Positions 11,341 through 22,000 of a stretch of 64,000 bases of DNA are shown here, piece by piece; the stretch's first letter is position 1, and every line of letters begins with the position of its first letter. Source of the DNA: Saxidomus purpurata (taxonomy: Eukaryota; Mollusca; Bivalvia; Venerida; Veneridae). The notes under the pieces are model-generated. The model searched no databases, was not told the DNA's origin, and saw only the letters and a list, made by a program, of their open reading frames with translations. Location: contig JAFMSR010000005.1 in the NCBI GenBank assembly GCA_022818135.1, positions 21,571,854 through 21,635,853 on the forward strand, in the 5' to 3' direction. A program made the position numbers and the translations under genes.

Positions 11341-12480
11341 ACAATCTTCCAAGTTGGTAGTCTGGTAGCATACTTTTTCGTGACTAATCATACAGGGAAC
11401 ATATCATGAGTACATCTGAAAGAACACATGAGCATTTAAACGATGGGTACAGCTTCAATTTTTCATGATTATGAGCATTGGGTCTGTTGTGTCCTGTACG
11501 AAGTCTGAATAGAATGGTCCGAGTACATGGTAGTCATCTTTCTATGTCTTCGCTTTTTTCAGTCTTAATCACCGTGATCTTGTTTTTCATAAGTGACTAT
11601 TGAGTGGCTGGTCGCCTCTAGCTCCTTGGTTTGCCAATTCGTCCACCATCTCGTGGATATTTTGATATTTTCATCTTCAACATCCAATCGGAAACCAGGT
11701 ACTCTAGTGCAGATATTAATGTTTGACAAGTCATCCCTCCATGGCTCTTGCCGGTCCGACTGGTCCAGAGGAGAAGCTATGTTTGCTTTTATCAGATGTT
11801 TTTGATTCATAATCAATTCTCCCTCTTTTCATGCGAGTCTTTGTTTGGATCCCAAGCTTTATTCTCATGACTGGTACTCGCTGGCTTACATGAGCACCTG
11901 CGCATCCCTTCTACGACATAGTGACGGGTTGTCAGTTGTCTTCCCCCATTGCCTTAATTGAAGTTGTACTCCTTGCTTTAGTAATATATCTTAAGACTTT
12001 GAAGCACTTGATGCTTTGTCTTTGCAGTGCGTAACTTTATTCAAGGTAGGGCTTTGGTGTTATAAAGTTTTCAGTATCCTGTCAATTGTTCCCCACTTGG
12101 TGCCTGCTTACTTACTTAGAATCGTTAGCTTTCGGCGGACCCAAATTGCAGCTTTGCCAGTTGCTGGCTTTCTTGTAAGTCGCTTGTCAAAGGTAACACC
12201 GAAATATGAAGCCTCTTCCACTTCAGTCAGAGAAATGCCGCTAATCTTTATGGTACTAGCCTTCTGCTTAGGTGAAAGTATCCAGTTATACAACGCTTTT
12301 GTGTTTACCTGTACGTATTAGTCTTTTGTTCATGCTGAAATCATGTCTGCAGGTTGCTGCATCCTAAAAGTAGCAGTCGGTGCCTACTCTTCTGAACACC
12401 AAAGTACAAGGTCGTCTGCTGAGAGGGTAGTTTTTACTCCTCTTGGAACATGGACACCAAGTCATGAAAAGTATAATTAG
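11340..12480 (-). pseudogene. Degenerate non-LTR retrotransposon ORF2 (reverse transcriptase and RNase H remnants)
   Basis: On the minus strand, 12427-12398 reads SADDLVLW, the reverse transcriptase active-site box (normally F/YADD) with Ser in place of the aromatic residue. Downstream, 12293-12108 reads ISLTEVEEASYFGVTFDKRL and RRKL, the usual RT thumb region. Near 11660-11625 the frame shows EMVDELANQGA, close to the GNE-x-AD-x-LA motif of RNase H. At 11521-11476 it reads RTILFRLRTGHNR, a C-terminal signature of I/Jockey-superfamily LINEs. Several frameshifts and stops separate the pieces, and the 5' part is lost into the low-complexity tract. Inactive. Confidence 0.8.
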
Positions 12481-12536
12481 ACTATTAACATCCTGGAGGG
12501 ACGACTTTGTATCCCATTAATACTGACCCAAACCCT

Positions 12537-12776
12537 GAAAAAAAAAAAAAAAAAAAAAAAAAAATTAGTATACCCCCTTGTATATTTTCCCCCCCCCCCC
12601 CCCCTTCCCCCAACCCCCCCCCCCACCCCCCCAAAAAAAACCCCCCCAAAAAAAAACACCAAAAAAAAAAAAATTTCCTCCTTTTTTTTATAAAAAAACC
12701 CCCCCCACAAAAACACCCCCCCCCCACAAAAAACCCCCCAAAAAATCAAATTTATTTTCTTTCCCTTTTTTTTTTT

Positions 12777-12815
<39 letters not shown>
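12537..12815. repeat. Compound A / C / T homopolymer tract
   Basis: About 27 A, then a stretch composed almost only of C and A blocks (12586-12745), then T-rich runs to 12814, followed by GCGGCCCCGGCGGGGGCC. One strand is almost free of G for 200 bp. Frames through it are Pro/Lys or Gly/Phe homopolymers and are not genes. It may be a genuine simple repeat or a consensus artefact. Confidence 0.8.
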
Positions 12816-13245
12816 TGGTGTGCGGCCCCGGCGGGGGCCAATGCTAACCCATCGAACATGATCCGAACAAACTTAATAGAGAACCGCTGGACAATGGCAC
12901 ATGACCTTGTAGATATTTATAAAAATGTGTGCTTTGTTTCAGTAAAGGCCTGTAAATCTTTCTAAAGTAAGTGGCCAAAGGTGAGTGGCCATATATTGAT
13001 CATACATGTCGTCGTCATTTTGGCAGAACACACAAAATATCTAATCTCTATGCCCTGTGGTTTCTTTTTGCAGGATTCTATATACGCCAATGTGAAAAGA
13101 GTGTTCTCCGGAATAGAGCCAATTTTATCACAGGAACATAGTTTGAACACTCTTGGTAAAGGTCCGTAGACAATAGTATTCGGCAAAATCTAAGCCTTGC
13201 CTTTTTTCAAAAAAATCCTATAATAAGTCTATGTAAAAAAACGAC
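12816..13245. other. Unassigned intergenic sequence
   Basis: No gene or repeat recognised. The short frames on both strands have no domain. Confidence 0.35.
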
Positions 13246-13249
13246 CCAA

Positions 13250-13690
13250 GGGAGAGTACTCGGGTCTGACTCGGAGGGTTAATTTGAACAATATGTGTAG
13301 AGGTCTGCTACAGACACTCACCAAATGTATAAATATCTAAGCTTTAGACCTGTTTGTGTTAGACTACAGGATTTTGAAAAAAAATATCTACAAGTCAATA
13401 GAAAAGAAGTGACCTATGGGCAGGGTCAGTTTTGACCTCAAGTCTCTTGGTTAAAGTCTAATAGACAGTGCTACATAGTTTGTAAAAGTAGAATTTTAAA
13501 CTGTTCTTTTCGATTGCTCAAGAATTCTGCATGGAATGGGATTATTTGAACAGAGTTTAAGGAGTTCATCCAAGAAGAATCCCTGTGCGGTTAGTCGGAT
13601 TTGGTCACTGGGAGGTTTTGTAAACAAAATTTGTTGACGATGACGGACACGGATGGATTCTAAAAACTCTCCGCAACACCTCGTGACAGA
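13250..13690 (-). repeat. Family-1 repeat in reverse orientation
   Basis: Reverse complements of family-1 phrases are present in order: TTTGAACAATATG (core), GTCAGTTTTGACC, AATTCTGCATGGAATGGGAT, and TGACGATGACGGACACGGAT near the left end. Both termini are decayed. Confidence 0.68.
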
Positions 13691-13754
13691 AGAGCTAAAG
13701 TAAATAAGTATTCCATTGTGTTGATGCAAAATCTAAGAACACGGAACAGCTGAG

Positions 13755-13935
13755 GGGAGCGGGGATGAAGACGTTAGGGTGTCTGCCGCTTCTTCCGGAG
13801 GTTGCGGGTTCAAGCCCCGCTGGGGTTCCTCATGTGACCCTAATACTGTTTTTTTCTTCCAGGAAGTAGACTCGAGAGTTACTCGATAAGCATTCTTAAA
13901 ATCCGAGCTAAAGTAAGTCAATAAAAAGTAAAGTA
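13755..13935 (+). mobile_element. tRNA-derived SINE, copy 1
   Basis: The tRNA-like head GTGTCTGCCGCTTCTTCCGG then GAGGTTGCGGGTTCAAGCCC (RNA polymerase III B-box GGTTCAAGC) is followed by the body AGACTCGAGAGTTACTCGAT and tail AATCCGAGCTAAAGTAAG. The same body occurs at 15991, 25531 and 50365. Confidence 0.75.
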
Positions 13936-14370
13936 CATTTGCATGTATAAACAAAAGGAGCGATAACATTTAACTTTAGTTTTACGGAAACTACAAAATG
14001 TTCATCTAAGCAGCTCCTCCTGGTGTAATAATGAAACACTCAATATGTTTAGAAACGCAAAGATTTCCCCTCTTGAACATTTTTATTTGAATGACGCTAT
14101 TGTTTTTATTTCTATTTAGTCATTTTTTGCGATGAATTATTAAAACTTTTACAAGAATTCAATCTTATATTGCTTTTGTTGCGTATGAAATTTGAATAAA
14201 TTTGAAACACGATAACATTGTTAAAATAAATAGTTTGCCACTTTTGCGTTTTTAAACCTGTTGAGTGTACAATGTACATGTATCATGCTTGCTTCGTTGT
14301 GCTCCCCGCATATTGATATGCATGTACTGTAGGTTGTTAATGTAAACGAAATGGAGAAGACGTGGCGAAA
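13936..14370. other. Unassigned intergenic sequence
   Basis: AT-rich with no gene. ATGTACATGTA-like words occur near 14270. Nothing else supported. Confidence 0.35.
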
Positions 14371-14733
14371 TCACAGGGGGTCGGCCCATAACAGTACTAG
14401 TGTATTTGGGCCTCTACAACAAAAAAATCAGTATCACTACTACTATTATATAAACCAAAATCTATTTGGCAAAATCTATTTCACTATAGTGATTCGAATG
14501 GGACAAAGTTGTATTTCTCTTGGAGATTAATGTCTAGGCTTGGTGTAGGTCTGAAGATATGATTAAAATATGTTCATTTGTACGAGATCAGCTTCCAAAA
14601 CTGGGACTACTGTGAAAATCGTCATATGGTGAGTTCGATTCCTTGTTTATTTATAGTAGTAGTGATATGGAATTTTTTGTTGTAGAGGCCCAAATACGCC
14701 AGTACTGTTACGGGCCGACCCCCTGTGATATGG
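14371..14733. mobile_element. Fold-back / MITE-like element with ~80-bp inverted termini
   Basis: The left arm 14371-14452 (TCACAGGGGGTCGGCCCATA, then TTTGGGCCTCTACAACAAAA and CACTACTACTATTATA) is matched in reverse complement by 14650-14733 (TATAGTAGTAGTGATATGG, TTGTTGTAGAGGCCCAAATA, CGGGCCGACCCCCTGTGA). The centre of about 200 bp has no ORF of note. The termini CACAGGGGG / CCCCCTGTG may be flanked by AT. Confidence 0.75.
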
Positions 14734-14924
14734 ATGTCCTTTTCATATGGGATATTTTCAGGTTGTGTTATCTCATTGAAAAGTCCATCTGCATTCCAAT
14801 GTATCACTTTGAAACGGTTTGGCTTTGGCTTCTCCCGTGATGTGTTGCCAGTAGATTTCCTCCCATGCTTGGCTCTAAATCGGTATAAGACCTACTGTAG
14901 TTTGGGATGGACTCAGTCAATGCT

Positions 14925-15275
14925 CAGATCCCGACACCACTTCTTCCTTGAGGGGCCTCAAAGATCAGATCCCGACACTACTTCCCTGAGGGGCCTCAAA
15001 GATCAGATCCCGACACTACGTCTTCCTTGAGGGGCCTAAAAGATCAGATCCCGACACTACTTCCTTGCGGGGCCTCAAAGATCAGATCCCGACACTACTT
15101 CCTTGAGGGGCCTCAAAGATCAGATCCCGACACTTCTTCCTTGAGGGGCCTCAAAGATCAGATCCCGACACTACTTCCTTGAGGGGCCTCAAAGATCAGA
15201 TCCCGACACTACTTCCTTGAGGGGCCTCAAAGATCAGATCCCGACACTACTTCTTCCTTGAGGGGCCTAAAAGAT
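14925..15275. repeat. 38-bp minisatellite, nine units
   Basis: Units start CAGATCCCGACACTACTTCC at 14925, 14966, 15004, 15045, 15083, 15121, 15159, 15197 and 15235. Spacing is 38 bp or 41 bp, the longer form having an extra 3 nt (CTTCTTCC for CTTCC). The rest of the unit is TTGAGGGGCCTCAAAGAT, which includes the palindrome GGGGCCTC-like core. The copies are nearly identical, so the array is young. Confidence 0.92.
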
Positions 15276-15840
15276 CCAGCTCCATCCCGATATGCTCCAC
15301 AGGATTGTTCAGACATTGTGGATTTCCATAATTATACCATGGTTTGTTATAGAACGCCAAAGTTGTGTGGTACATCTGACTTCAGCTCTCTAGGTTTTTT
15401 TCAGGGGTTGCCCCACCCTTAGTATCTGCTACAAAAACTTTTCCAAACTATTATGCAATACATGAGGGTCTTTTTATGAGCAGGACATGCCTATTAACTG
15501 GTGGGCATTGAATACCCCTTTGAGTCCCTTGCAATTCAACCTTAGGCCACAAGGTGTTCAGTTTTCGTATGTCGTCACGAAGAGGCACTGCAAAAGGCTT
15601 GTCCGTGGAGACGCTATGTACTGAATTTCCGCTCTTGGCTCCCCTTTTCGCACCCCTTTTCTAGAGGCTACCCAGTGGCATATACTAAAAGCAAGACAAC
15701 ATTGATCATCATAGACACAGTCTGTATCACTCCATAAATGACTCAGTCTGTCATGGAAAATAAAAGACACAGTCTGTAGCACTTCAGTCATTTAGCATCA
15801 TGTACACAGTCTATTACATTGCATCACTGAGACCTTTGAC
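15276..15840. other. Unassigned intergenic sequence with short ACACAGTCTGT repeats
   Basis: Around 15714-15812 the phrase ACACAGTCTGT(A) ACATT/CACTCC recurs four times at 35-40 bp spacing, a degenerate minisatellite. No gene is supported. Confidence 0.45.
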
Positions 15841-15842
15841 CT

Positions 15843-15845
<3 letters not shown>

Positions 15846-15893
<48 letters not shown>
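15846..15893. repeat. (GACA)n microsatellite
   Basis: About 12 uninterrupted copies of the tetranucleotide GACA/ACAG, preceded by CTTTGACCTTA. A G-run of about 12 follows at 15938. Confidence 0.95.
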
Positions 15894-15894
<1 letters not shown>

Positions 15895-15990
15895 GCTGAA
15901 TCCAGTATATCCCCTTACACTTTATGTTTAGGGCGTGGGGGGGGGGGGGGAAAGGGTATAATAACACAAAACTTTAACACTACTATAAGA

Positions 15991-16168
15991 GTAGTTGGCA
16001 ACCCTACCCTTCTAAACGCTCATCCCGAGGTTGCGGGTTCCAGCCCCACTGGGGTCATGACCGTACCTCATATGACACCAGTACTGGGTTTTCCAGGAAG
16101 CGGACTCGAGAGTGACTCGATAAGCTACAAGCTTTCTTAACAATCGAGCTAAAATAAATTAGTATAAA
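15991..16168 (+). mobile_element. tRNA-derived SINE, copy 2
   Basis: The B-box region GAGGTTGCGGGTTCCAGCCC, then GACCGTACCTCATATGACAC, CAGTACTGGG, GCGGACTCGAGAGTGACTCG and the tail ATCGAGCTAAAATAAATTAG match copy 3 almost base for base. The head is more diverged. Confidence 0.82.
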
Positions 16169-16660
16169 CTAACCTATTGACGTCATTCCTTAGTTATGGT
16201 GTACTCTTGTTTTACTGCACAAAGACACATAACCCATCATGCAAAGTTCAGTCTCTCGCCGTTAGAACTGTCCATATAGTATATAAGAATTCTCGAAATC
16301 CGAGGCTTTCAAACACAAATGCATTTTTATTTTATGTCAAATGTCTGACAGGGAAAATTAATAATAAACAATTCCTTCTCTGTGCCATGACGTCATCAGC
16401 ATCATCTCTGACATGAACAAGGAGTCATAAAGGACACTGTCGCTACTTTAACATTTTGGAGGCATTGTGTATTTCAAACAGGAAAAATTAACAGTTCACA
16501 ATCAGATTCTAGTAATTCTCGCAGAACAGAACTCGGTGAGTAACTGATACCGCCTATTCGAGCTTTATCACCTTAAAGGTACCTCAAAGAGATTGTCTAC
16601 CGTTCAGTAAAGCACAACTAAGACATGTTTGATGATCATTACTTACTTTGAACTATTTAG

Positions 16661-17180
16661 GGAGCATTACTAATTGAGTTCTATTAAGTTGGCATTACTA
16701 ATTGAATTATATTCTGTGAGCATTACTAATTGAGTTCTAATTTTTGAGCATTACTAATTGTGTTTTATTCTTTGAGCATTACTCATTCTATACTGTTCAG
16801 TTAATCTATTTCACGGAGTACAATTTTGTTAGCTATAAATGAGCACTTTTCTGAGAACGGTACTCACTAAGTATTTTTCGGTAAGCATTATTCACTGAAA
16901 GCTTTCGATTAACATTTATATTTACTGTTCTACGAGCATTACGCATTGTGTACTAATCAACAAGCAGTGTTCACTGATTTATTTTCTGAAATAATTTCTA
17001 TAATAATGTACTGTTTAATTACTGCGTTATTCACTGTGTAGTATTTTAGTAAGCGTTACTCAACGAGAACTGTTCAACTTTGACCTTTACTCACAGAGTA
17101 TTAGCCGATGGTCATTACTCACCGGATAAATTTATATGGGCACTACTCACTGCATACTATTAAGTAAATTTTTACTCATA
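16661..17180. repeat. Decaying 28-bp tandem repeat array
   Basis: The unit GAGCATTACTAATTGAGTTC plus about 8 nt recurs exactly every 28 bp at 16662, 16690, 16718, 16746 and 16774. It continues in increasingly diverged form (AGCATTATTCACTGAAAGC, GAGCATTACGCATTGTG, AAGCGTTACTCAACGAG, GTCATTACTCACCGG, GCACTACTCACTGC) to about 17180, roughly 18 units. No coding frame. Confidence 0.82.
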
Positions 17181-18649
17181 TTTACACTCTAAACGTTACG
17201 CTGACCTTGACAAACTGACATCGAGCAAATCTAGTTTTAGTACACGATAAAAATGTTTCTGGTATCCAGTTGTCTGTTAAAGGATCTTTCCTTTAATATG
17301 ACATTCTTGAGAAAGAGCCCTTAATTTATATACCTTCTCGTTTGCGTCATTAAGAAATTATCCCAGCTACATATTAACTTGAAAGGTAGGCCTAACTACT
17401 TAATTCACTAATCGCTCTATTACAATGATATCGGTGTTGTTGCAACGATTTTCTTTATAGCCAACTTTTATCTCGTATTGAAAGTAGGCAAGAACAAACT
17501 TTGATAAACTTAAACCAAACTTGGCTTCACTACCGCGTGTTTAAATAAACTGTAAACCGATAAAATTTGAGTCCTCCATTTTTACTACTGTCAGACACTG
17601 CTTTAAAACTTGCAAAATTAGCTAAGAAAGAGATATTTCGTACTTAATGGATCTTACTGATTCACGTTTTAATGAACTCTTGTCAAAACAAAATTAGCCT
17701 GCATATTCCTTTCAAAAACAGTACTTTTGATTGCTCAAAAGGTTGTTTAGTGCAACAGGGTAGAGGATTTTACAATAAAAGCCGATCGTATTTACTCGGC
17801 GAACTCCGGGAATTTTCGTAGAGAGTTATCGTCTTAGTATTTCGATTAAATGCAAGCATTAAACATCCCGACAACGCGAAATCTGCACAAATTAGACGCT
17901 TTTGGTGCGTTAACGCTGCAATCATAATTACTCGAACGGGAAACTTTGCCGATTGACCGAAACTTGCCGGAGACCTTCGATAACTACTCGATCGGAAAAC
18001 TTCGTCGATAAACCGAAGTTTGCCGGAAATTGTCAAATATTTACAACTTAATCAGCGGAGATAGCGCAAAAGGTATTTTAAATAAATTAAGACATTGTAG
18101 CTGAGTCGATGCAAATATGGACCATGCTTTAAAAGTTATAACTCACTACATAATGACCTTGAGAACCCGTGGTGCCAACGCACTCTCCCCTTATTTTAGC
18201 TGATAGCATGAAGTAAATCTAAACAATATAAGTATATGTACCGCAGAACTTACTCGTTAATAGATTTTATCATGTCTTTTCAAACACATGTTGAATTAAT
18301 GAGAGAACATGAAAATATCGCATAAGAGATTAGCAGCACAGATGTTTAGATTTAATGCAAAAACAAGATGTTTAAATCCAATTTATATATAAATCGTTGA
18401 GAAATTTTCCAGCTTTACGGTAATTGATGTTAAGATGATACTAGTATTTTGGAATTTCGTCTTTTCAGCACATTCTTAATGGATAGGAGTCGAAATCTAT
18501 CACTGATCATTCCCGATTGGAAACTATTGTAGCTGATGATAGAACGCGTAAAGCTATACCCTCGCATCTGGTGAAAACATTTCTATTGTGAAGCAGAGGT
18601 TAGCTCGGGTCTCCCCTTCAATAATACAAGCGATAACTGGTTAATACAC
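17181..18649. other. Upstream region of the esterase gene
   Basis: No gene is supported. At 17931-18030 a unit of about 50 bp, ACTCGAACGGGAAACTTTGC...ACCGAAACTTGCCGGA, is followed by a diverged second copy, ACTCGATCGGAAAACTTCGT...ACCGAAGTTTGCCGGA. The remainder is AT-rich and unassigned. Confidence 0.5.
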
Positions 18650-18794
18650 ATGGATATATATACAGGCGATTTTTGTTTGAGCTTATTTTTCTTCAGTTAC
18701 ATTATCGCTGTACGGGTGGGTGTGTATGGGTTATTCGCGCGTATAGCGTTTTAAGATAGAGAAAGTAATTTGACAGTTTCGATACTTTACCATT
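18650..18794 (+). promoter_or_regulatory. Possible core promoter and 5' leader of the esterase gene
   Basis: GATATATATACAGG at about 18653 resembles a TATA box. TTCAGTTAC near 18692 resembles an initiator 35-40 nt downstream. This would give a leader of about 100 nt before the ATG at 18795. Such motifs are common in AT-rich DNA, so the assignment is weak, and an upstream non-coding exon is possible. Confidence 0.3.
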
Positions 18795-19004
18795 ATGAAA
18801 TTAAATAGTAAATTTATTCTAATTTTCGAATTTGTTATTTATGTATTTTTGATGAGTAACGGTGACTGTGTTGAATATTCCCTCAGAGTAACTAATTTTG
18901 GAACAGTAAGGGGTACAGTGGAATATGTGCATGGACAGAAGATTGTGGAGAAGTTCTTTGGAATTCCTTACGCGAGCCCTCCTTTGGGACATCTTCGTCT
19001 TGAG
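18795..19004 (+). CDS. Esterase exon 1 (aa 1-70, signal peptide and first beta strands)
   Basis: The ATG is preceded by an in-frame TGA at 18771-18773, which fixes the start. Residues 1-23 are a hydrophobic signal peptide ending near SNGDC. The rest carries the family N-terminus: GTVRG at 36-40 and [12 protein letters not shown] at 54-65, close to the usual F-x-GIPYA-x-PP-x-G motif. The donor is GAG|GTATGA and the exon ends in phase 0. It is separated from exon 2 by a 22.8-kb intron. Confidence 0.92.
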
Positions 19005-22000
19005 GTATGAAATTTTACAATATATATGTTTATCTAGATTTAGACAACTTGAGGGGAAACTTCTTGTTTTTGTAAATCACTTTTAATGTATGATTCACAG
19101 GGTATGTATTTTATTGTGTGAATCAACTGTATAAAAGTACAGGTGTCATTTGTTAGCTTTTGAATGATATGTTTAAAGTTGTTTATATATATAAATATAT
19201 ATCAAATATACCTTGTGTGATATAAGATGCTAGTTAGATACTGAATCTGTTAATCTCTTAATCTCTTAACATAAATCTCGTGTTCATACATATGGGGATC
19301 AGATATTAATTATTTTCTTATTAAAAAAAATTGATACAGTTACACGAAAAATTTATGTCAAGTTTTACTTTCAGTTTTGATGATTAAAACATAAGTTTAA
19401 CATTCTTTAAAGTTTTACATGAATTTAGAAATTAAAATACGTGAAGGGCAATTAGCCGTGGCTGCAAGTGTGTTAGTTTTTATTCCTAAATGCGGAGTAA
19501 GTACTGAAAATGTATGCTTTAACGACGTTTAAATGATGGCTCATTTGTAATGATAATTTAACATATTCACTATACATTTGTAAATACGTTAGTAGATATA
19601 TCTCGTTGCACGCATCTTCAACTTTAAAAATGATAGAGAGAAAGTGCACCTGTTTAAAATTCTCTGTTTTACTCAAAACAAATTTTGCAAGTTGACAATG
19701 TTTTTTTCGGTTTTCATTTTAAGGTAGGCGGGAGTAAACATTTTTGAATAATTAGGCGTCACGCCTTTTAATACACTGTAAGGTCAGTTCTGTTTACTTA
19801 ATATTGCACAATATTGTACAAGAGTATTTTAAAAAAAATACTTGTGTAAATATTGTTTGTACCTGGCTCTAATTTTAGTTAACAAATTAACAGTAAAATA
19901 CCGGCGTTTTGTCTCTCACATACCAATGTTTTTAAAAAGTATTTCTAAGGGTTTGTGACGTTTTGTTAAATCATACTTAGTTAAAATCTTTTGATCCAAT
20001 CTCTTTAGCACAAGAACTGGCACGTGCCCGCATGCGTACGCGTGCACACGCGAAATCAAACGATGCGTTATCATTTTCAACATTGTACGGACTTTTTTTT
20101 TGGCGGACGATTAAATAATTGCTCATTTGAACTTATCTTATCTAAAGATAATTAAACATGCAGTATAAAGAGGGAATATGCAGGAATAAAATGCCGGATA
20201 AGTCTAAGATAAACCTAACAGACAAAGACATTTTACTGCTAACGGGCCGTAAAATTTAATTACCATTTCAAAACTATTACAAAATCTACATACAGATGCA
20301 ATTTCAGGAAACAAGTACGGCTTTATCAACACCCCCTGCATAACGACCTGATCTGCTACACGACGAAGAGTACTATAACCGATGTATTGTTTAGTATAAA
20401 CGGTTTAAGTGATATAATTATGTTTTATAATCGATGCATTAAGCGCACTTCTTCCTCTCAAACATCCGTTTATGATAACTCGCCGTTTAATTGGAGATAC
20501 TTAATATGTATAATTATTGTTGTACTGATCACGAATCGAAATGACAAAAAAAATCCACATGTTATGAATGCGTGTACTGCAGTTATGCTTTATTTCACCC
20601 GACTGGTCTTGGCTACACAGAATGCGCTTTTATGATTTTTTTGTTAATTTTTTGGTTTCTGGAGTGTCTGTTCTCGAGCATCTGGCCAACCTGACTGTGC
20701 AACACGTTTTAAACATGCTTTAGGATTTTGATTTTTATATCAAAATAGCAAGAGTATATCTCATATCTTATCATATTTTTACGTGTTTCTTTCTGTTAAC
20801 ATTAATTCAACTCGAGACATCACCTACATATTGTCAGGCATCAGCAAGTCCAATCTCATGTAGCCTTACCGAGGATCAAACCTTGGACGACTAACCGAAC
20901 ACCGTAACATTTTCAAAGACCACTAGAAATGAAACTTTTTTCCAGACCACCTTACTTCAAATACCTGTATACAAAATACACAATTTGTTCTTTGTTCAAA
21001 ATGACACCCTGAAAGTCACAAGAAGACTTCATGGAATAATATGTCTGAGAGGAACCTGCGACATAGACTTTTATATTCGACAAAGAAAGATATTATATCA
21101 ACAACAATCTTTCAAATATCAATAATGTTGTATACATTAAGTCTTGATAACAGATACTTTTACCTTTACCTTTTTCAGTCAGAATATGTTTTACCCCTTT
21201 TTAAAAACTAAATGGAACTTTCCGAATTCATAGATTGACATTTTAGATAGATTTTTAAATCATAGCGCGTTATGAGATTAATTAATGTTTGCAACAATTA
21301 AAAAAAACAAAAAAACCGATTTGTGATTATATACTCATTTTTCTTTAGTATAAAATGCAGTCTAAAAGTAGGTGAAAATTTAATCACAAGTTTGCATATA
21401 GTTACACAACAATTTCACACCAATTTCATCAGGTTCTTCGTTAAAATTTAAGGTTTTGCTCGAAATCACAAATTTCCTCCTGAAATTTAGATTTGAGATT
21501 CTCAATTTCATAAGTTCCGTTAGCATTCTATCTGGAAGCTTTATTTTCATTTTATTTCAATATCTCATAAATCCACTAGAAAAAAGGTAGGGTGTGAAGG
21601 CGCTTAAGTTTTTTAAAATTCAGTTTAAGTTCCGCATATGCGTCGTAAACTGAGCGCATAGGTTTCTGTTTATTATCGATTTTTTTTATTTCAAACTGAG
21701 CGCACACGGTTATTTTTATTAACGACAGGATGTTGATTTTTACGGATGTACATAATAGTTTTTGAAATTCACGTAATAATTGTGTTTCCAGTCACTAAGA
21801 TCATGTAGATCCACCATGAAGATGCGCACACAGAATCTGGCTTCTGCATTGAAGGGCTTTTCAGTTTCTGACCAAACATAATTTTATACCCGGAAACGAT
21901 CAGTCAAAAGTTGCAGTAACAAAAACTTTCTAATCACCTGTCCCACTTTTGACCCGAGCTTACTTATTTACATGACAAGTACCGTCGGGAATGAAAGCGT

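Noticed and set aside
11107..11816. Plus-strand frames opposite the LINE remnant
   Set aside because: They are shadows of the degenerate minus-strand element.
12477..12965. Pro/Lys- and Gly/Phe-rich frames on both strands
   Set aside because: They are low-complexity artefacts of the A/C/T tract.
14925..15275. Regular repeats considered as a CRISPR array
   Set aside because: The units are contiguous with no unique spacers, and the genome is eukaryotic. This is a minisatellite. The same applies to the 28-bp array at 16661.
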